Shown: positions 8,760 to 17,334, numbered from the stretch's first letter. The stretch: DNA of 64,000 nucleotides from Streptomyces tauricus (GCF_014650955.1 NZ_BMVY01000012.1:124001-188000); one strand, 5' to 3'. The notes: generated by a model from the letters alone, not told the origin. Numbers and translations are program-made.

Positions 8760-8999
8760 GTGAACCGCGAAGTGACCCTGCCTCTGATCGTCGACGACCG
8801 CGGGACCCTGCAAGTGGCTGCCGCCGATGTGAGCAAGCTGCTGCGCACGATGGGGGGTAGGTGGCTGCATCTCGTCGAGGCCGGGGAGGACGGGCTCGAC
8901 GAGGACACGGTGGCCGCGCTCACGATCGAGCTGGCGAAGCTCGCCGACCGGATCGATGTGGCGTGCATCGCGCACAGCAGCGGGGGCGCCTCCGGCTGA
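8760..8999 (+). CDS. small conserved protein, DUF6213-like
   Basis: A 79-residue acidic protein starting at GTG 8760 with no transmembrane segment. It reads MNREVTLPLIVDDRGTLQVA and then VSKLLRTMGGRWLHLVEAGE. I recall this as a Streptomyces-restricted family (DUF6213); the function is unknown. There is no ribosome site. TACGAT at 8747-8752 lies 7 bases before the GTG, so a leaderless transcript from a promoter inside the end of the aldehyde dehydrogenase gene is plausible. Confidence 0.75.
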   Translation: MNREVTLPLIVDDRGTLQVAAADVSKLLRTMGGRWLHLVEAGEDGLDEDTVAALTIELAKLADRIDVACIAHSSGGASG

Positions 9000-9048
9000 G
9001 GGGGCGTTCCTGGTTGTCCGCGGGGTGCGGGTGCGTCTTGGCCGGGTC

Positions 9049-9156
9049 GCGCCGTTCCCCCGCGCCCCTGAAGGCAAGAGACCAAGACTGCGCCGTTCCC
9101 CGCGCCCCCTGAAAGCCAAAGACAGAAGATTGCGCCGTTCCCCGCGCCCCTTGAGG
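9049..9156 (-). repeat. three copies of dispersed GC-rich intergenic repeat
   Basis: Copies at about 9049-9072, 9088-9114 and 9130-9156 share the core GCGCCGTTCCCCGCGCCCC, followed by tgaaag-like tails. All three have the same orientation. The same core recurs, in either orientation, near 12.2, 14.4, 30.5, 33.3, 41.1 and 52.7 kb. Confidence 0.9.
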
Positions 9157-9253
9157 GCGCGCCCTTGTGGGCCTGTGCCCAGGGGCCGCCCGCGGTCGCT
9201 GTCCCCGGTCTGGCGTAGTCCGGCGCGATAAACGGGACTTCTCGGGTGATCGT

Positions 9254-9265
9254 GGTGGGACCACC
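9254..9265. promoter_or_regulatory. perfect palindrome upstream of rppA
   Basis: GGTGG-GA-CCACC is a 12-bp perfect inverted repeat ending 49 bases before the rppA start. It is a candidate operator of the polyketide operon; the regulator is not identified. Confidence 0.35.
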
Positions 9266-9314
9266 CTTCCGCTGGGAGAGGGCGTTCCCGGCGGGCGAGA
9301 GAAGGCGCAGGCAC

Positions 9315-10379
9315 ATGGCGACTTTGTGCAGACCCGCGGTCTCTGTCCCGGAATACGTGATCACGATGGAGGACACGCTCGAGCTGGCGCGCTCCCGCCA
9401 CCCCGATCACCCCCAACTGCCGCTCGCGCTGCGGCTGATCGAGAACACCGGTGTACGCACCCGGCACATCGTGCAGCCCATCGAGGAGACCCTGAAGCAC
9501 CCCGGCTTCGAGGAACGCAACAAGGTGTACACGGCCGAGGCGAAGGCCCGCGTACCGGCCGTCGTCCAGCGCGCGCTGGACGACGCGGAGGTCCTGGCCA
9601 CCGACATCGACGTGATCATCTACGTCTCGTGCACGGGCTTCATGATGCCGTCGATGACGGCCTGGCTGATCAACTCCATGGGGTTCAGCAGCGACACCCG
9701 CCAGATACCCATCGCGCAGCTCGGCTGCGCCGCCGGAGGCGCCGCGATCAACCGCGCGCACGACTTCTGCACGGCCTACCCGCAGGCCAACGCGCTGATC
9801 GTGGCCTGCGAGTTCTGCTCGCTGTGCTACCAGCCGACCGACCTCGGTGTCGGCTCACTGCTCTGCAACGGGCTGTTCGGCGACGGCATCGCCGCCGCGG
9901 TGGTCCGCGGACAGGGCGGCGAGGGCATCCGGCTGGAGCGCAACGGCTCGTACCTGATCCCCAAGACCGAGGACTGGATCATGTACGACGTGCGGGCCAC
10001 CGGCTTCCACTTCCTGCTGGACAAGCGGGTGCCGGCCACCATGGAACCGCTCGCCCCCGCGCTGCACAATCTGGCCGACCTGCACGGCTGGGACGCCTCC
10101 GACCTGGACTTCTACATCATCCACGCCGGGGGTCCGCGGATCCTCGACGACCTCAGCAAGTTCCTCCAAGTGGCACCGGAGGCCTTCCGGTTCAGCCGGG
10201 CGACGCTCACCGAGTACGGGAACATCGCCAGCGCCGTCGTCCTGGACGCACTGCGCAGGCTGTTCGACGAGGGGGGCTCCCATCACAAGGCGCGCGGACT
10301 GCTCGCCGGCTTCGGGCCGGGGATCACGGCCGAGATGGCGCTGGGCCGCTGGCACCGTACGAGCGAAATGACGGCGTGA
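9315..10379 (+). CDS. rppA: type III polyketide synthase, 1,3,6,8-tetrahydroxynaphthalene synthase
   Basis: A 354-residue chalcone synthase-fold enzyme that condenses five malonyl-CoA into 1,3,6,8-tetrahydroxynaphthalene, which oxidises to flaviolin. The N-terminus MATLCRPAVSVPEYVITMED matches known RppA proteins and sets the start at ATG 9315. The catalytic triad falls exactly at the RppA positions: Cys138 in QLGCAAGGAA, His270 in YIIHAGGPR, Asn303 in EYGNIAS. It is followed after one base by a CYP158A-like P450 and then by an overlapping cupin gene. This is the known flaviolin/biflaviolin pigment arrangement. Confidence 0.96.
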   Translation: MATLCRPAVSVPEYVITMEDTLELARSRHPDHPQLPLALRLIENTGVRTRHIVQPIEETLKHPGFEERNKVYTAEAKARVPAVVQRALDDAEVLATDIDVIIYVSCTGFMMPSMTAWLINSMGFSSDTRQIPIAQLGCAAGGAAINRAHDFCTAYPQANALIVACEFCSLCYQPTDLGVGSLLCNGLFGDGIAAAVVRGQGGEGIRLERNGSYLIPKTEDWIMYDVRATGFHFLLDKRVPATMEPLAPALHNLADLHGWDASDLDFYIIHAGGPRILDDLSKFLQVAPEAFRFSRATLTEYGNIASAVVLDALRRLFDEGGSHHKARGLLAGFGPGITAEMALGRWHRTSEMTA

Positions 10380-10380
10380 C

Positions 10381-11619
10381 ATGACCTCTGACATGACCTC
10401 CGACACGGCCCTCGGCCGCGAGACGATGGCCGCACCCCCGGTACGGCACTGGCCCGCCCTGGATCTGACCGGGGTCGACTTCGACCCCGTCCTGTCCGAG
10501 CTGATGCGCGAGGGCCCCATCAACCGCATCCAGCTGCCCAACGGCGAGGGCTGGGCCTGGCTGGTCACGCGCTACGACGACGTACGGCTCGTGACGAACG
10601 ATCCCCGGTTCAGCCGGGCGAAGGTCCTCGGCCGGCAGGTCACCCGGCTGGCGCCGCACTTCATCCCGGCGCCGGGCGCGATGAGCTTCGTCGACAAGCC
10701 CGACCACGCCCGGCTGCGCAGGGCGGTGAACGCGGCGTTCACCTCGCGCGGGGTCGAACGCCTGCGCGCCACCGCGCAGCAGACCCTGAGCACCATGGTC
10801 GACGACATGCTCCGGGACGGGCCGCCCGCCGATCTGATCGAGCGGGTCCTGTCCCCCTTCCCGATCACCGTCATCTGCGAGCTGATGGGGGTCCCGGCCG
10901 ACGACCGGCACACCCTGCACGTCTGGACGCAGTCGATCCTCTCCTCCAGCCAGGGCGCCGAGGCCAGCGAGCGGGCCAAGAAGGACATGGAGGTGTACTT
11001 CGCCAAGCTCATCGCCGAGCGCCGCGGCGCGACCGGCGAGGACGTCACCTCGCTGCTCGGCGCGGCCGTCGGCCGGGGCGACATCACCGAGGAGGAGGCG
11101 GTGGCGCTCGCGGGTCCGATCCAGATCGGCGGCGAGGCCGTCACCAACAACACCGGCCAGATGCTCTACATCCTGCTGACCAGGCCGGCGCTGTTCGACC
11201 GGCTGCGCGACGAGCCGTCACTGCGCCCGCAGGCCCTCGACGAGCTGCTGCGCTACATCCCGCACCGCAACGCCGTCGGTCTGTCCCGGATCGCCACGGA
11301 GGACGTCGTCCTGCACGGCGTACGGATCAGGAAGGACGACCCGATCTACGTGTCCTACCTGGCCGCCAACCGCGACCCGGACGTCTTCCCCGACCCCGAC
11401 CGTATCGACTTCGACCGCGCCTCCAACCCGCATGTGGCGTTCGGGCACGGCCCGCACTACTGCGTGGGCGGGATGCTCGCCCGGCTGGAGTCGGAGCTGA
11501 TGGTGAACACGCTCCTCGACCGCATTCCGACGCTGCGGCTGTCCGTCTCGGCGGACGAGGTGCCGTGGCGGCGCGGCGCGCTGATCCGCGGGCCCGAGGC
11601 CCTGCCCGTCACCTGGTGA
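10381..11619 (+). CDS. cytochrome P450, CYP158A2-like (biflaviolin synthase)
   Basis: A 412-residue P450 that resembles S. coelicolor CYP158A2 along its length (for example IPHRNAVGLSRIA and ALIRGPEALPVTW). That enzyme couples flaviolin oxidatively into dimers and trimers. The heme ligand is Cys361 in FGHGPHYCVGG. The I-helix reads QIGGEAVTNN, so the usual acid-threonine pair is Glu252-Ala253. CYP158A2 has the same alanine substitution and relies on substrate hydroxyls and water for proton delivery. Two in-frame starts, ATG 10381 and ATG 10393, lie in a 12-bp direct duplication; no strong ribosome site discriminates, and coupling to the rppA stop is likely. Confidence 0.93.
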   Translation: MTSDMTSDTALGRETMAAPPVRHWPALDLTGVDFDPVLSELMREGPINRIQLPNGEGWAWLVTRYDDVRLVTNDPRFSRAKVLGRQVTRLAPHFIPAPGAMSFVDKPDHARLRRAVNAAFTSRGVERLRATAQQTLSTMVDDMLRDGPPADLIERVLSPFPITVICELMGVPADDRHTLHVWTQSILSSSQGAEASERAKKDMEVYFAKLIAERRGATGEDVTSLLGAAVGRGDITEEEAVALAGPIQIGGEAVTNNTGQMLYILLTRPALFDRLRDEPSLRPQALDELLRYIPHRNAVGLSRIATEDVVLHGVRIRKDDPIYVSYLAANRDPDVFPDPDRIDFDRASNPHVAFGHGPHYCVGGMLARLESELMVNTLLDRIPTLRLSVSADEVPWRRGALIRGPEALPVTW

Positions 11620-12146
11620 CCGCGCTCACGCCGCCCGAGGGTCTGCTGGTGCCACCGGGGCACGGCCGTACGGTACGGACGCCGGCCCAGCACGTGACCT
11701 TCAAGGTCACCGGCACGCACTCCCGGGCGGCGTCCAGCTTCGAGGTGGTCGTGCCGCCCGGCTTCGACGTCGGCGCGCACGTCCACACGCGCAGCGAGGA
11801 GCTGTTCTACGTGCTCGAAGGGGAGCTGGACGTGCTCGCCTTCGAGCCGCTGGTCCGGACGCGCGACAACTGGCAGCGCTGGCAGTCGGGTTCGGGCAAC
11901 CGGGTGGTGCGGGCGACGCCGGGGACGGTGATCGTCGTGCCGCCGGGGTGTCCGCACGCGTTCGCCAACCCGACGGGGGCTCCGGCGAAGATGTTCTTCC
12001 AGGCTTCGCCGCCGCCGGATCACGAACGGTACTTCGACGAGTTGCTCCGCATTCTTGACGCGGGGGGTCCGCCGGACGTCGCGGCGATCGAGGAGCTGCG
12101 GTCGCGGTACGACATCGAGCAGCTGACGCCGCTGCGCCACGCATAA
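11616..12146 (+). CDS. cupin protein of the flaviolin cluster
   Basis: A 176-residue single-domain cupin starting at GTG 11616, overlapping the P450 stop as GTGA. Cupin motif 1 is HVHTRSEELFYVLEGEL and motif 2 is GTVIVVPPGCPHAFANP. The His-x-His...Glu and later His ligands for a metal are present. The equivalent third gene in S. coelicolor (SCO1208, from memory) is thought to oxidise tetrahydroxynaphthalene to the quinone flaviolin. The C-terminal LLRILDAGGPPDVAAIEELR is typical of these quinone-forming oxygenases. A role between RppA and the P450 is inferred from the operon. Confidence 0.82.
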   Translation: MTALTPPEGLLVPPGHGRTVRTPAQHVTFKVTGTHSRAASSFEVVVPPGFDVGAHVHTRSEELFYVLEGELDVLAFEPLVRTRDNWQRWQSGSGNRVVRATPGTVIVVPPGCPHAFANPTGAPAKMFFQASPPPDHERYFDELLRILDAGGPPDVAAIEELRSRYDIEQLTPLRHA

Positions 12147-12188
12147 CTGCCCGCCCACCGACCCACTGCGGGCAGATAACGGCCGTCC

Positions 12189-12312
12189 GCGCCGTTCCCC
12201 GCGCCCCTCAAAAGATTGCGCCGTTCCCCGCGCCCCTGAAGAGCGGGGCTGCGTCCGGGCTTTTCGGCCCTTAGGGGCGCGGGGAACTGCGCAGTCTTTT
12301 GTCTTTGGGGGC
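12189..12312. terminator. convergent repeat pair forming a bidirectional terminator
   Basis: Two dispersed-repeat copies (12189-12240) face an inverted copy (12270-12300). Their pairing gives a long GC hairpin, with GTTCCCCGCGCCCCT against AGGGGCGCGGGGAAC, followed by cttttgtcttt. It sits between the convergent cupin and acyl-CoA dehydrogenase genes, where a terminator is needed for both. Confidence 0.75.
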
Positions 12313-12335
12313 GCCGCCCCGCACCCCCCTGGGGG

Positions 12336-13565
12336 TCAACGGATCGGCATGCCGGAGAGCGTGCGGGCGATCACCAACCGCTGGATCTCGCTCGTGCCCT
12401 CGAAGATCGTGTAGATCGCCGCATCCCGGTGCATCCGCTCGACCGGGTACTCGCGCGTGTACCCGTTCCCGCCGAGGATCTGGATCGCCTGCCCGGTCAC
12501 CTTCTTCGCCGTCTCGCTGGCGAACAGCTTCGACATCGACCCCTCGGCCGACGTGAACTGCTTCCCGCTCACCGCCATCCACGACGCCCGCCACACCAGC
12601 AGCCGCGCCGCGTCGATCGACGTACGCATGTCGGCGAGCTGGAAGGCGACCCCCTGGTTGTCGATGATCGGCCGCCCGAACTGCTCGCGCGTCTTCGCGT
12701 AGTCGAGCGCCACCTCGTACGCGGCGCGCGCCGTGCCGACCGCCATGGCGCCGACGGCCGGGCGGGACGCCTCGAACGTGGCCATCGCCGCGTTCTTCAG
12801 CCGCTCGCCGTTGCCCGCCTTGGCCCGCTCACGGGCCCGGGCGAGGCGCTCGTCGAGCTTCTCCTTGCCGCCGAGCAGGCAGGAGCCGGGAACGCGGACG
12901 TTCTCCAGGACGACCTCGGCGGTGTGCGAGGCGCGGATGCCGTGCTTCTTGAACTTCTGCCCCTGCGACAGACCGGGCGTGCCCAGCGGGACGATGAAGG
13001 ACGCGTGGCCCTTGGAGCCCAGCTCGGAGTCCACGACCGCGACGACCACGTGCACGTTGGCGATGCCGCCGTTGGTCGCCCACGTCTTCGTACCGTTGAG
13101 GATCCACTCGTCCTTGGCCTCGTCGTACACGGCCCGCGTACGCATCGAGGCGACGTCGGAGCCGGCGTCGGGCTCGGAGGAGCAGAAGGCGGCGACCTTG
13201 ACATCGTTGGCGTCGCCGTACATCTGCGGGATCCAGGTGCCGATCTGCTCCTCGGTGCCGTTGGCGAGGACGCCCACGGCGGCGAGGCCGGTGCCGACGA
13301 TCGACAGGGCGATGCCCGCGTCACCCCAGAACAGCTCCTCCATCGCCATCGGGATGCCGAGGCCGGTGGGGTCGAAGTACTGCTGGGCGTAGAAGTCCAG
13401 GGAGTAGATGCCGACCTTCGCGGCCTCCTGGATGACCGGCCAGGGAGTCTCTTCCCGCTCGTCCCATTCGGCGGCCGCGGGGCGGATCACGTCGGCGGCG
13501 AAGCCGTGGATCCAGTCCCGCACCTCCTTCTGTTCGTCGTTGAGCTCCATGGTGAACTCGGCCAT
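12336..13565 (-). CDS. acyl-CoA dehydrogenase
   Basis: A 409-residue complete acyl-CoA dehydrogenase. Landmarks are FCSSEPDAGSDVASMRTRAV, ILNGTKTWATNGGIANVHVV, REQFGRPIIDNQGVAFQLAD and YTIFEGTSEIQRLVIARTL with the catalytic Glu in FEGTSE. ATG 13565 has GGAGGGG just upstream. It is a stand-alone gene divergent from a TetR regulator, and the spacer between them holds symmetric GTTAC/GTAAC sites. It probably acts in fatty or branched acyl-CoA beta-oxidation under that regulator. Confidence 0.94.
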   Translation of the reverse strand: MAEFTMELNDEQKEVRDWIHGFAADVIRPAAAEWDEREETPWPVIQEAAKVGIYSLDFYAQQYFDPTGLGIPMAMEELFWGDAGIALSIVGTGLAAVGVLANGTEEQIGTWIPQMYGDANDVKVAAFCSSEPDAGSDVASMRTRAVYDEAKDEWILNGTKTWATNGGIANVHVVVAVVDSELGSKGHASFIVPLGTPGLSQGQKFKKHGIRASHTAEVVLENVRVPGSCLLGGKEKLDERLARARERAKAGNGERLKNAAMATFEASRPAVGAMAVGTARAAYEVALDYAKTREQFGRPIIDNQGVAFQLADMRTSIDAARLLVWRASWMAVSGKQFTSAEGSMSKLFASETAKKVTGQAIQILGGNGYTREYPVERMHRDAAIYTIFEGTSEIQRLVIARTLSGMPIR

Positions 13566-13590
13566 GACCCCTCCAGCGCTGCACTCATGT

Positions 13591-13631
13591 GTTACTTGCG
13601 GTAACGGTAGCCTGTTACTGGGCGGTAGTAA
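13591..13631. promoter_or_regulatory. TetR-type operators between divergent dehydrogenase and tetR genes
   Basis: GTTAC-TTGCG-GTAAC (13591-13605) is a perfect inverted repeat. GTAAC-8-GTTAC (13601-13618) and TTACT-7-AGTAA (13615-13619 with 13627-13631) overlap it. Four alternating half-sites over about 40 bp suggest cooperative binding of TetR dimers to both promoters. Confidence 0.7.
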
Positions 13632-13734
13632 AAGTCAACTCCCCGTTCCAGGTCGGCAGCCCGTTCGAGGCGGGGTCGGCGCAGGGTGTTACGTTGCGCA
13701 GGCGTCACCGAATCAGCACGGGTGGGGAGAGATC

Positions 13735-14379
13735 ATGGACACCACGCAGCGGACCGATCAGCAGAGGTCCGCCGACCGCCGACGGCGTGAGCTGTTGGAG
13801 GCCGCCGACCGGGTGGTGCTCCGCGACGGCCCGGGCGCTTCGATGAACGCCATCGCGGCGGAGGCGGGCATCACCAAGCCGATTCTGTACCGCCACTTCG
13901 GCGACAAGGGCGGACTCTACGCGGCCCTCGCCAAACGTCACACCGACGCGCTCCTCGGAGCGCTGCGCGCCGCGCTGGACGCGCCCGCCGAGCGCCGGGA
14001 GCGGGTGGAGGCCACCCTCGACACGTACCTCGCGGCGATCGAGGCCCGCCCGCAGGTGTACCGCTTCCTGATGCACCCGTCGGAGGGCGGCCCGCAGAAC
14101 GAGCAGGGCTTCGACATGGGGGCGTACTCCTTCCCCCTTCTGCGCCGCATGGGCGAGGAGTTGGCCGACGTCATCGAGGAACGCGTCGATCTCGGCCCGA
14201 ACAGCCAGCAGTTGGCGCGCGTCTGGGGCCACGGCATCGTCGGCATGATGCACGCCGCCGGCGACTGGTGGCTGGGCGAACGCCCCTGCGCCCGCGCCGA
14301 GTTGGTCCAGGCGCTCGCCGACCTCCTCTGGGGCCGCCTGGCAGCGGCAGGCGACAAAGCAGGCGGCCCAGGCTTCTGA
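13735..14379 (+). CDS. TetR-family transcriptional regulator
   Basis: A 214-residue regulator starting at ATG 13735 after GGGGAGA. The N-terminal helix-turn-helix reads RRELLEAADRVVLRDGP, then MNAIAAEAGITKPILYRHFG and DKGGLYAALAKRHTDALL. The remainder is an alpha-helical ligand domain with PQVYRFLMHPSEGGPQNEQG. It is divergent from an acyl-CoA dehydrogenase across a symmetric operator region, so an acyl-CoA-responsive repressor of that gene and itself is likely (inference). Confidence 0.92.
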   Translation: MDTTQRTDQQRSADRRRRELLEAADRVVLRDGPGASMNAIAAEAGITKPILYRHFGDKGGLYAALAKRHTDALLGALRAALDAPAERRERVEATLDTYLAAIEARPQVYRFLMHPSEGGPQNEQGFDMGAYSFPLLRRMGEELADVIEERVDLGPNSQQLARVWGHGIVGMMHAAGDWWLGERPCARAELVQALADLLWGRLAAAGDKAGGPGF

Positions 14380-14407
14380 CCAAGGCCTCCCGGCCCCCGC
14401 CCTCCCC

Positions 14408-14560
14408 AGGGGCGCGGGGAACGGCGCAGTCTTTTCGCCCTTCAGGGGCGCGGGGAACGGCGCAGTCTTTGTCTTTGGCCTTTAGGGGCGCGGGGAACGG
14501 CGCGATCTCTTGGCTTTCAGGGGGCGCAGCCCCCAAGGGGCGCGGGGAACAGCGCAATCA
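14408..14560 (+). repeat. four tandem copies of the dispersed GC-rich repeat
   Basis: Copies at about 14408-14435, 14444-14470, 14483-14510 and 14536-14560 share GGGGCGCGGGGAACGGCGCA, usually followed by gtcttt. They lie between the convergent tetR and deformylase genes; a small GGGGGCGCAGCCCCC palindrome is interposed at about 14520-14534. Confidence 0.9.
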
Positions 14561-14568
14561 GCGACCCC

Positions 14569-15108
14569 TCAAGACCCCCAGGACGCCCGCCGCGCCTGCC
14601 GACGCACGCGCCACCGCCGCCACCCCGTGACCCGATCCACGTACAACCCACCGTCAAGGTGATCGCACTCGTGCTGAAGGCACCGGGCGAACCACCCGCT
14701 CCCATGCACCCGCACCGGCGCCCCGTCCAGGGACACCCCCTCCACCACGGCGTGGTCGTACCGCTCGGTCCCCGCCTCCAGCCCCGGCAGCGACAGACAC
14801 CCCTCGGGCCCCCGCAGCACCACCCCGTCCACCTCGACGAGCCGCGGGTTCACCACATGCCCCACATGCCGCCGGTCGTCGTCATCGGGGCAGTCGTACA
14901 CGAACACCCGCAACGACTCCCCGACCTGGTTGGCGGCCAGCCCGACCCCTTCCGCCGCGTACATCGTCGCGAACATGTTCTCGACCAGTCGGGCGAGTTG
15001 GGGACCGAACTCCGTCACTTCTTCACACCGTGTGTGCAACACGGGGTCGCCGAGCAAAGACAGAGGTAGAACGCGCCCTCGGGCGCCGGGGATCGAGCCG
15101 CTTCGCAT
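14569..15108 (-). CDS. def: peptide deformylase
   Basis: Removes the formyl group from the N-terminal methionine of new proteins, using a metal ion. With the start at ATG 15108 it has 179 residues. All three catalytic motifs are intact: GVGLAANQ (54-61), EGCLS with Cys104, and QHECDHLDG with His146 and His150. An in-frame ATG at 15132 would add eight residues; neither start has a clear ribosome site, and homologues as I recall begin near MRSG. Further upstream extension would intrude into the promoter of the divergent murT gene. It is probably one of several deformylases in the genome. Confidence 0.9.
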   Translation of the reverse strand: MRSGSIPGARGRVLPLSLLGDPVLHTRCEEVTEFGPQLARLVENMFATMYAAEGVGLAANQVGESLRVFVYDCPDDDDRRHVGHVVNPRLVEVDGVVLRGPEGCLSLPGLEAGTERYDHAVVEGVSLDGAPVRVHGSGWFARCLQHECDHLDGGLYVDRVTGWRRWRVRRQARRASWGS

Positions 15109-15251
15109 GGCGGCAAGGGTACGGTCCTCCATGCAGCACGGGCTTCGGAGTGGTGCCGCGGTTCGGGCCTGCGAGTGGATCTCGATAGGCTGAGGGCCAG
15201 ACGTTGCCGGGGGCAGTGCGCGGCGCCGTACGCAAGGAGGATCGGGAACTG

Positions 15252-16490
15252 ATGGCAGGCAACTCGGACCCGCTGTCGCCGCGGGCCAAGCTCGCCGTGA
15301 CAGCGGGCAAAGCGGTCGCGGCGGCATCACGTGCCGCGGGCCGCGGCAGCGGATCGGTGATCGGCGGCCGGGTCGCGCTCAAACTCGACCCCGACCTGCT
15401 GGCCAGGCTCGCCCAGCACCTGGACGTGATCCTGGTGTCGGCCACGAACGGCAAGACCACCACGACGCGGCTGATCGCCGAGGCGCTGCGGGCGGCGGGC
15501 CCCGTCGTCTCGAACGCGCTGGGCGCGAACATGCCCGCGGGCATCACCTCGGCGCTGGCCGGCGGTTCCGACTCGCGGTTCGCCGTCATCGAGGTCGACG
15601 AGAAGTATCTGTCCGGGGTGGCGCGGGACACGGATCCCAAGTGCATCGCCCTGCTCAACCTCTCGCGCGACCAGCTCGACCGCGCGGCCGAGACCCGCAT
15701 GATGGCCGAGCACTGGCGCGAGGGCCTGGCCGGCTCCAAGGCGGTCGTCGTCGCCAACGCCGACGACCCGCTGGTCGTCTGGGCCGCGTCGTCCTCGCCG
15801 AACGTGGTGTGGGTGGCCGCCGGTCAGATGTGGAAGGACGACGCCTGGTCGTGCCCGTCGTGCGGCGGTGTGATGCAGCGCCCCGGCGACGACTGGTTCT
15901 GCGGCGACTGCGGTTTCCGCCGTCCCACGCCGACCTGGGCGCTCTCCGGGGACCATGTCCTGGACCCGCACGGTTCGGCCTGGCCGATCCACCTGCAGCT
16001 GCCGGGCCGGGCCAACAAGGCGAACGCCGCCTCGTCGGCCGCCGTCGCCGCCGTGTTCGGCGTACCGCCGCAGGTCGCCCTGGAACGCATGTACCAGGTG
16101 CAGGCCGTGGCCGGGCGCTACGACGTCGTGCAGTTCATGCAGCGCGACCTGCGCCTGCTGCTCGCCAAGAACCCGGCGGGCTGGCTGGAGACGTTCTCCC
16201 TGATCGACCCGCCGCCGACCCCGGTGATCCTGTCGGTGAACGCGCGCGGCGCCGACGGCACCGACACCTCCTGGCTGTGGGACGTCGACTACACCCGGCT
16301 CACCGGTCACCCGATCTTCGTTCTCGGCGACCGCAAGCTGGACCTCGCCGTTCGGCTGGAGGTAGCGAACCAGCAGTTCCAGGTATGCGAGAACCTCGAC
16401 CAGGCCGTGCAGCAGGCACCGCCCGGCCGGATCGAGGTCATCGCGAACTACACCGCTTTCCAGGACCTGAGGCGTCGTGTCGGCAACTGA
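15252..16490 (+). CDS. murT: lipid II isoglutaminyl synthase, Mur-ligase subunit MurT
   Basis: A 412-residue Mur ligase-like protein. The ATP loop is SATNGKTTTTRLIAEAL. A four-cysteine zinc ribbon (CPSCGG, then CGDCGF) is inserted in the middle domain, as in MurT, and a DUF1727 C-terminal domain follows. With GatD it amidates the alpha-carboxyl of D-glutamate in lipid II to D-isoglutamine, using glutamine-derived ammonia and ATP. AAGGAGG at 15234-15240 supports ATG 15252. gatD follows after 19 bases, giving the standard two-gene operon. Confidence 0.94.
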   Translation: MAGNSDPLSPRAKLAVTAGKAVAAASRAAGRGSGSVIGGRVALKLDPDLLARLAQHLDVILVSATNGKTTTTRLIAEALRAAGPVVSNALGANMPAGITSALAGGSDSRFAVIEVDEKYLSGVARDTDPKCIALLNLSRDQLDRAAETRMMAEHWREGLAGSKAVVVANADDPLVVWAASSSPNVVWVAAGQMWKDDAWSCPSCGGVMQRPGDDWFCGDCGFRRPTPTWALSGDHVLDPHGSAWPIHLQLPGRANKANAASSAAVAAVFGVPPQVALERMYQVQAVAGRYDVVQFMQRDLRLLLAKNPAGWLETFSLIDPPPTPVILSVNARGADGTDTSWLWDVDYTRLTGHPIFVLGDRKLDLAVRLEVANQQFQVCENLDQAVQQAPPGRIEVIANYTAFQDLRRRVGN

Positions 16491-16509
16491 ACCCCGAAGG
16501 ACGAAGAGA

Positions 16510-17238
16510 ATGAGTGACAACAGCCTTCGGCTGGTGTGGATCTATCCGGACCTGCTGAGCACGTACGGCGACCAGGGCAACGCGCTCGTCGTCGAGCGCC
16601 GGGCGCGCCAGCGCGGTCTGGACGTGGCCCGTCTCGACGTACGCAGCGACCAGCCGATCCCCACCTCCGGCGACATCTACCTCATCGGTGGCGGCGAGGA
16701 CCGGCCGCAGCGTCTGGCGGCCGAGCGGCTGCGCCGCGACGGCGGTCTGCACCGCGCGGTCGGCAACGGCGCGATCGTCTTCTCGGTCTGCGCCGGCTAC
16801 CAGATCCTCGGCCACGAGTTCATCAACGACCTGGGCCAGCGCGAGCCGGGCCTCGGTCTGCTCGACGTGCACTCCACGCGTGGCGAGGGCGAGCGGTGCG
16901 TCGGTGACGTACTGGGCGACATCGACGCGCGTCTGGGGCTGCCGCCGCTGACCGGCTTCGAGAACCACCAGGGCATCACGCACCTGGGCCCCACCGCCCG
17001 CCCCTTCGCCAACGTGCGCCTGGGCAAGGGCAACGGCACGGGCGACGGCACGGAGGGCGCGTACAACGACACGGTCTTCGGGACGTACATGCACGGGCCC
17101 GTGCTCGCCCGCAACCCGTTGATCGCGGACCTGCTGCTCAAGCTGGCGCTCGACGTGAACGCGCTGCCGCCGATCGACGACCGGTGGTACGAGGCACTGC
17201 GCTCCGAGCGCATCTCGGCTGCTCAGCAGCCTGCCTGA
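16510..17238 (+). CDS. gatD: lipid II isoglutaminyl synthase, glutamine amidotransferase subunit GatD
   Basis: A 242-residue class I (CobB/CobQ-type) glutaminase. The nucleophile is Cys94 in FSVCAGYQILG, the same number as in characterised GatD proteins. The catalytic His is in GTYMHGPVLARNP. It supplies ammonia to MurT for lipid II amidation at the cytoplasmic face of the membrane. ATG 16510 follows a GAAGGA ribosome site. A strong hairpin 25 bases after the stop ends the operon. Confidence 0.94.
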   Translation: MSDNSLRLVWIYPDLLSTYGDQGNALVVERRARQRGLDVARLDVRSDQPIPTSGDIYLIGGGEDRPQRLAAERLRRDGGLHRAVGNGAIVFSVCAGYQILGHEFINDLGQREPGLGLLDVHSTRGEGERCVGDVLGDIDARLGLPPLTGFENHQGITHLGPTARPFANVRLGKGNGTGDGTEGAYNDTVFGTYMHGPVLARNPLIADLLLKLALDVNALPPIDDRWYEALRSERISAAQQPA

Positions 17239-17262
17239 CCCCACCTGAACAGCCCATCCGGC

Positions 17263-17292
17263 GACGTGCCCGCTCACCTGTGCGGGCACGTC
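17263..17292 (+). terminator. hairpin terminator after murT-gatD
   Basis: Perfect 11-bp arms GACGTGCCCGC and GCGGGCACGTC enclose an 8-base loop. There is no U-tract, as is usual in Streptomyces. Confidence 0.7.
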
Positions 17293-17334
17293 CAGCAGGC
17301 GGACGCACAGTGCGGAAACGCCCCCTGCCGCCGG

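Larger units (their letters stand above)
9000..9314. other. intergenic region before rppA
   Basis: These 315 bases carry no convincing gene. The first part holds three copies of the dispersed GC-rich repeat. The remainder holds a GGTGG-GA-CCACC palindrome and presumably the rppA promoter. TAGTCC and ATAAAC hexamers near 9215-9233 are possible -10 elements, but no matching -35 is clear. Confidence 0.5.

Noticed and set aside
9246..9314. Upstream GTG extension of RppA by 23 residues
   Set aside because: The MATLCRP start matches known RppA proteins and keeps catalytic residues at standard numbers; the extension crosses a palindrome.
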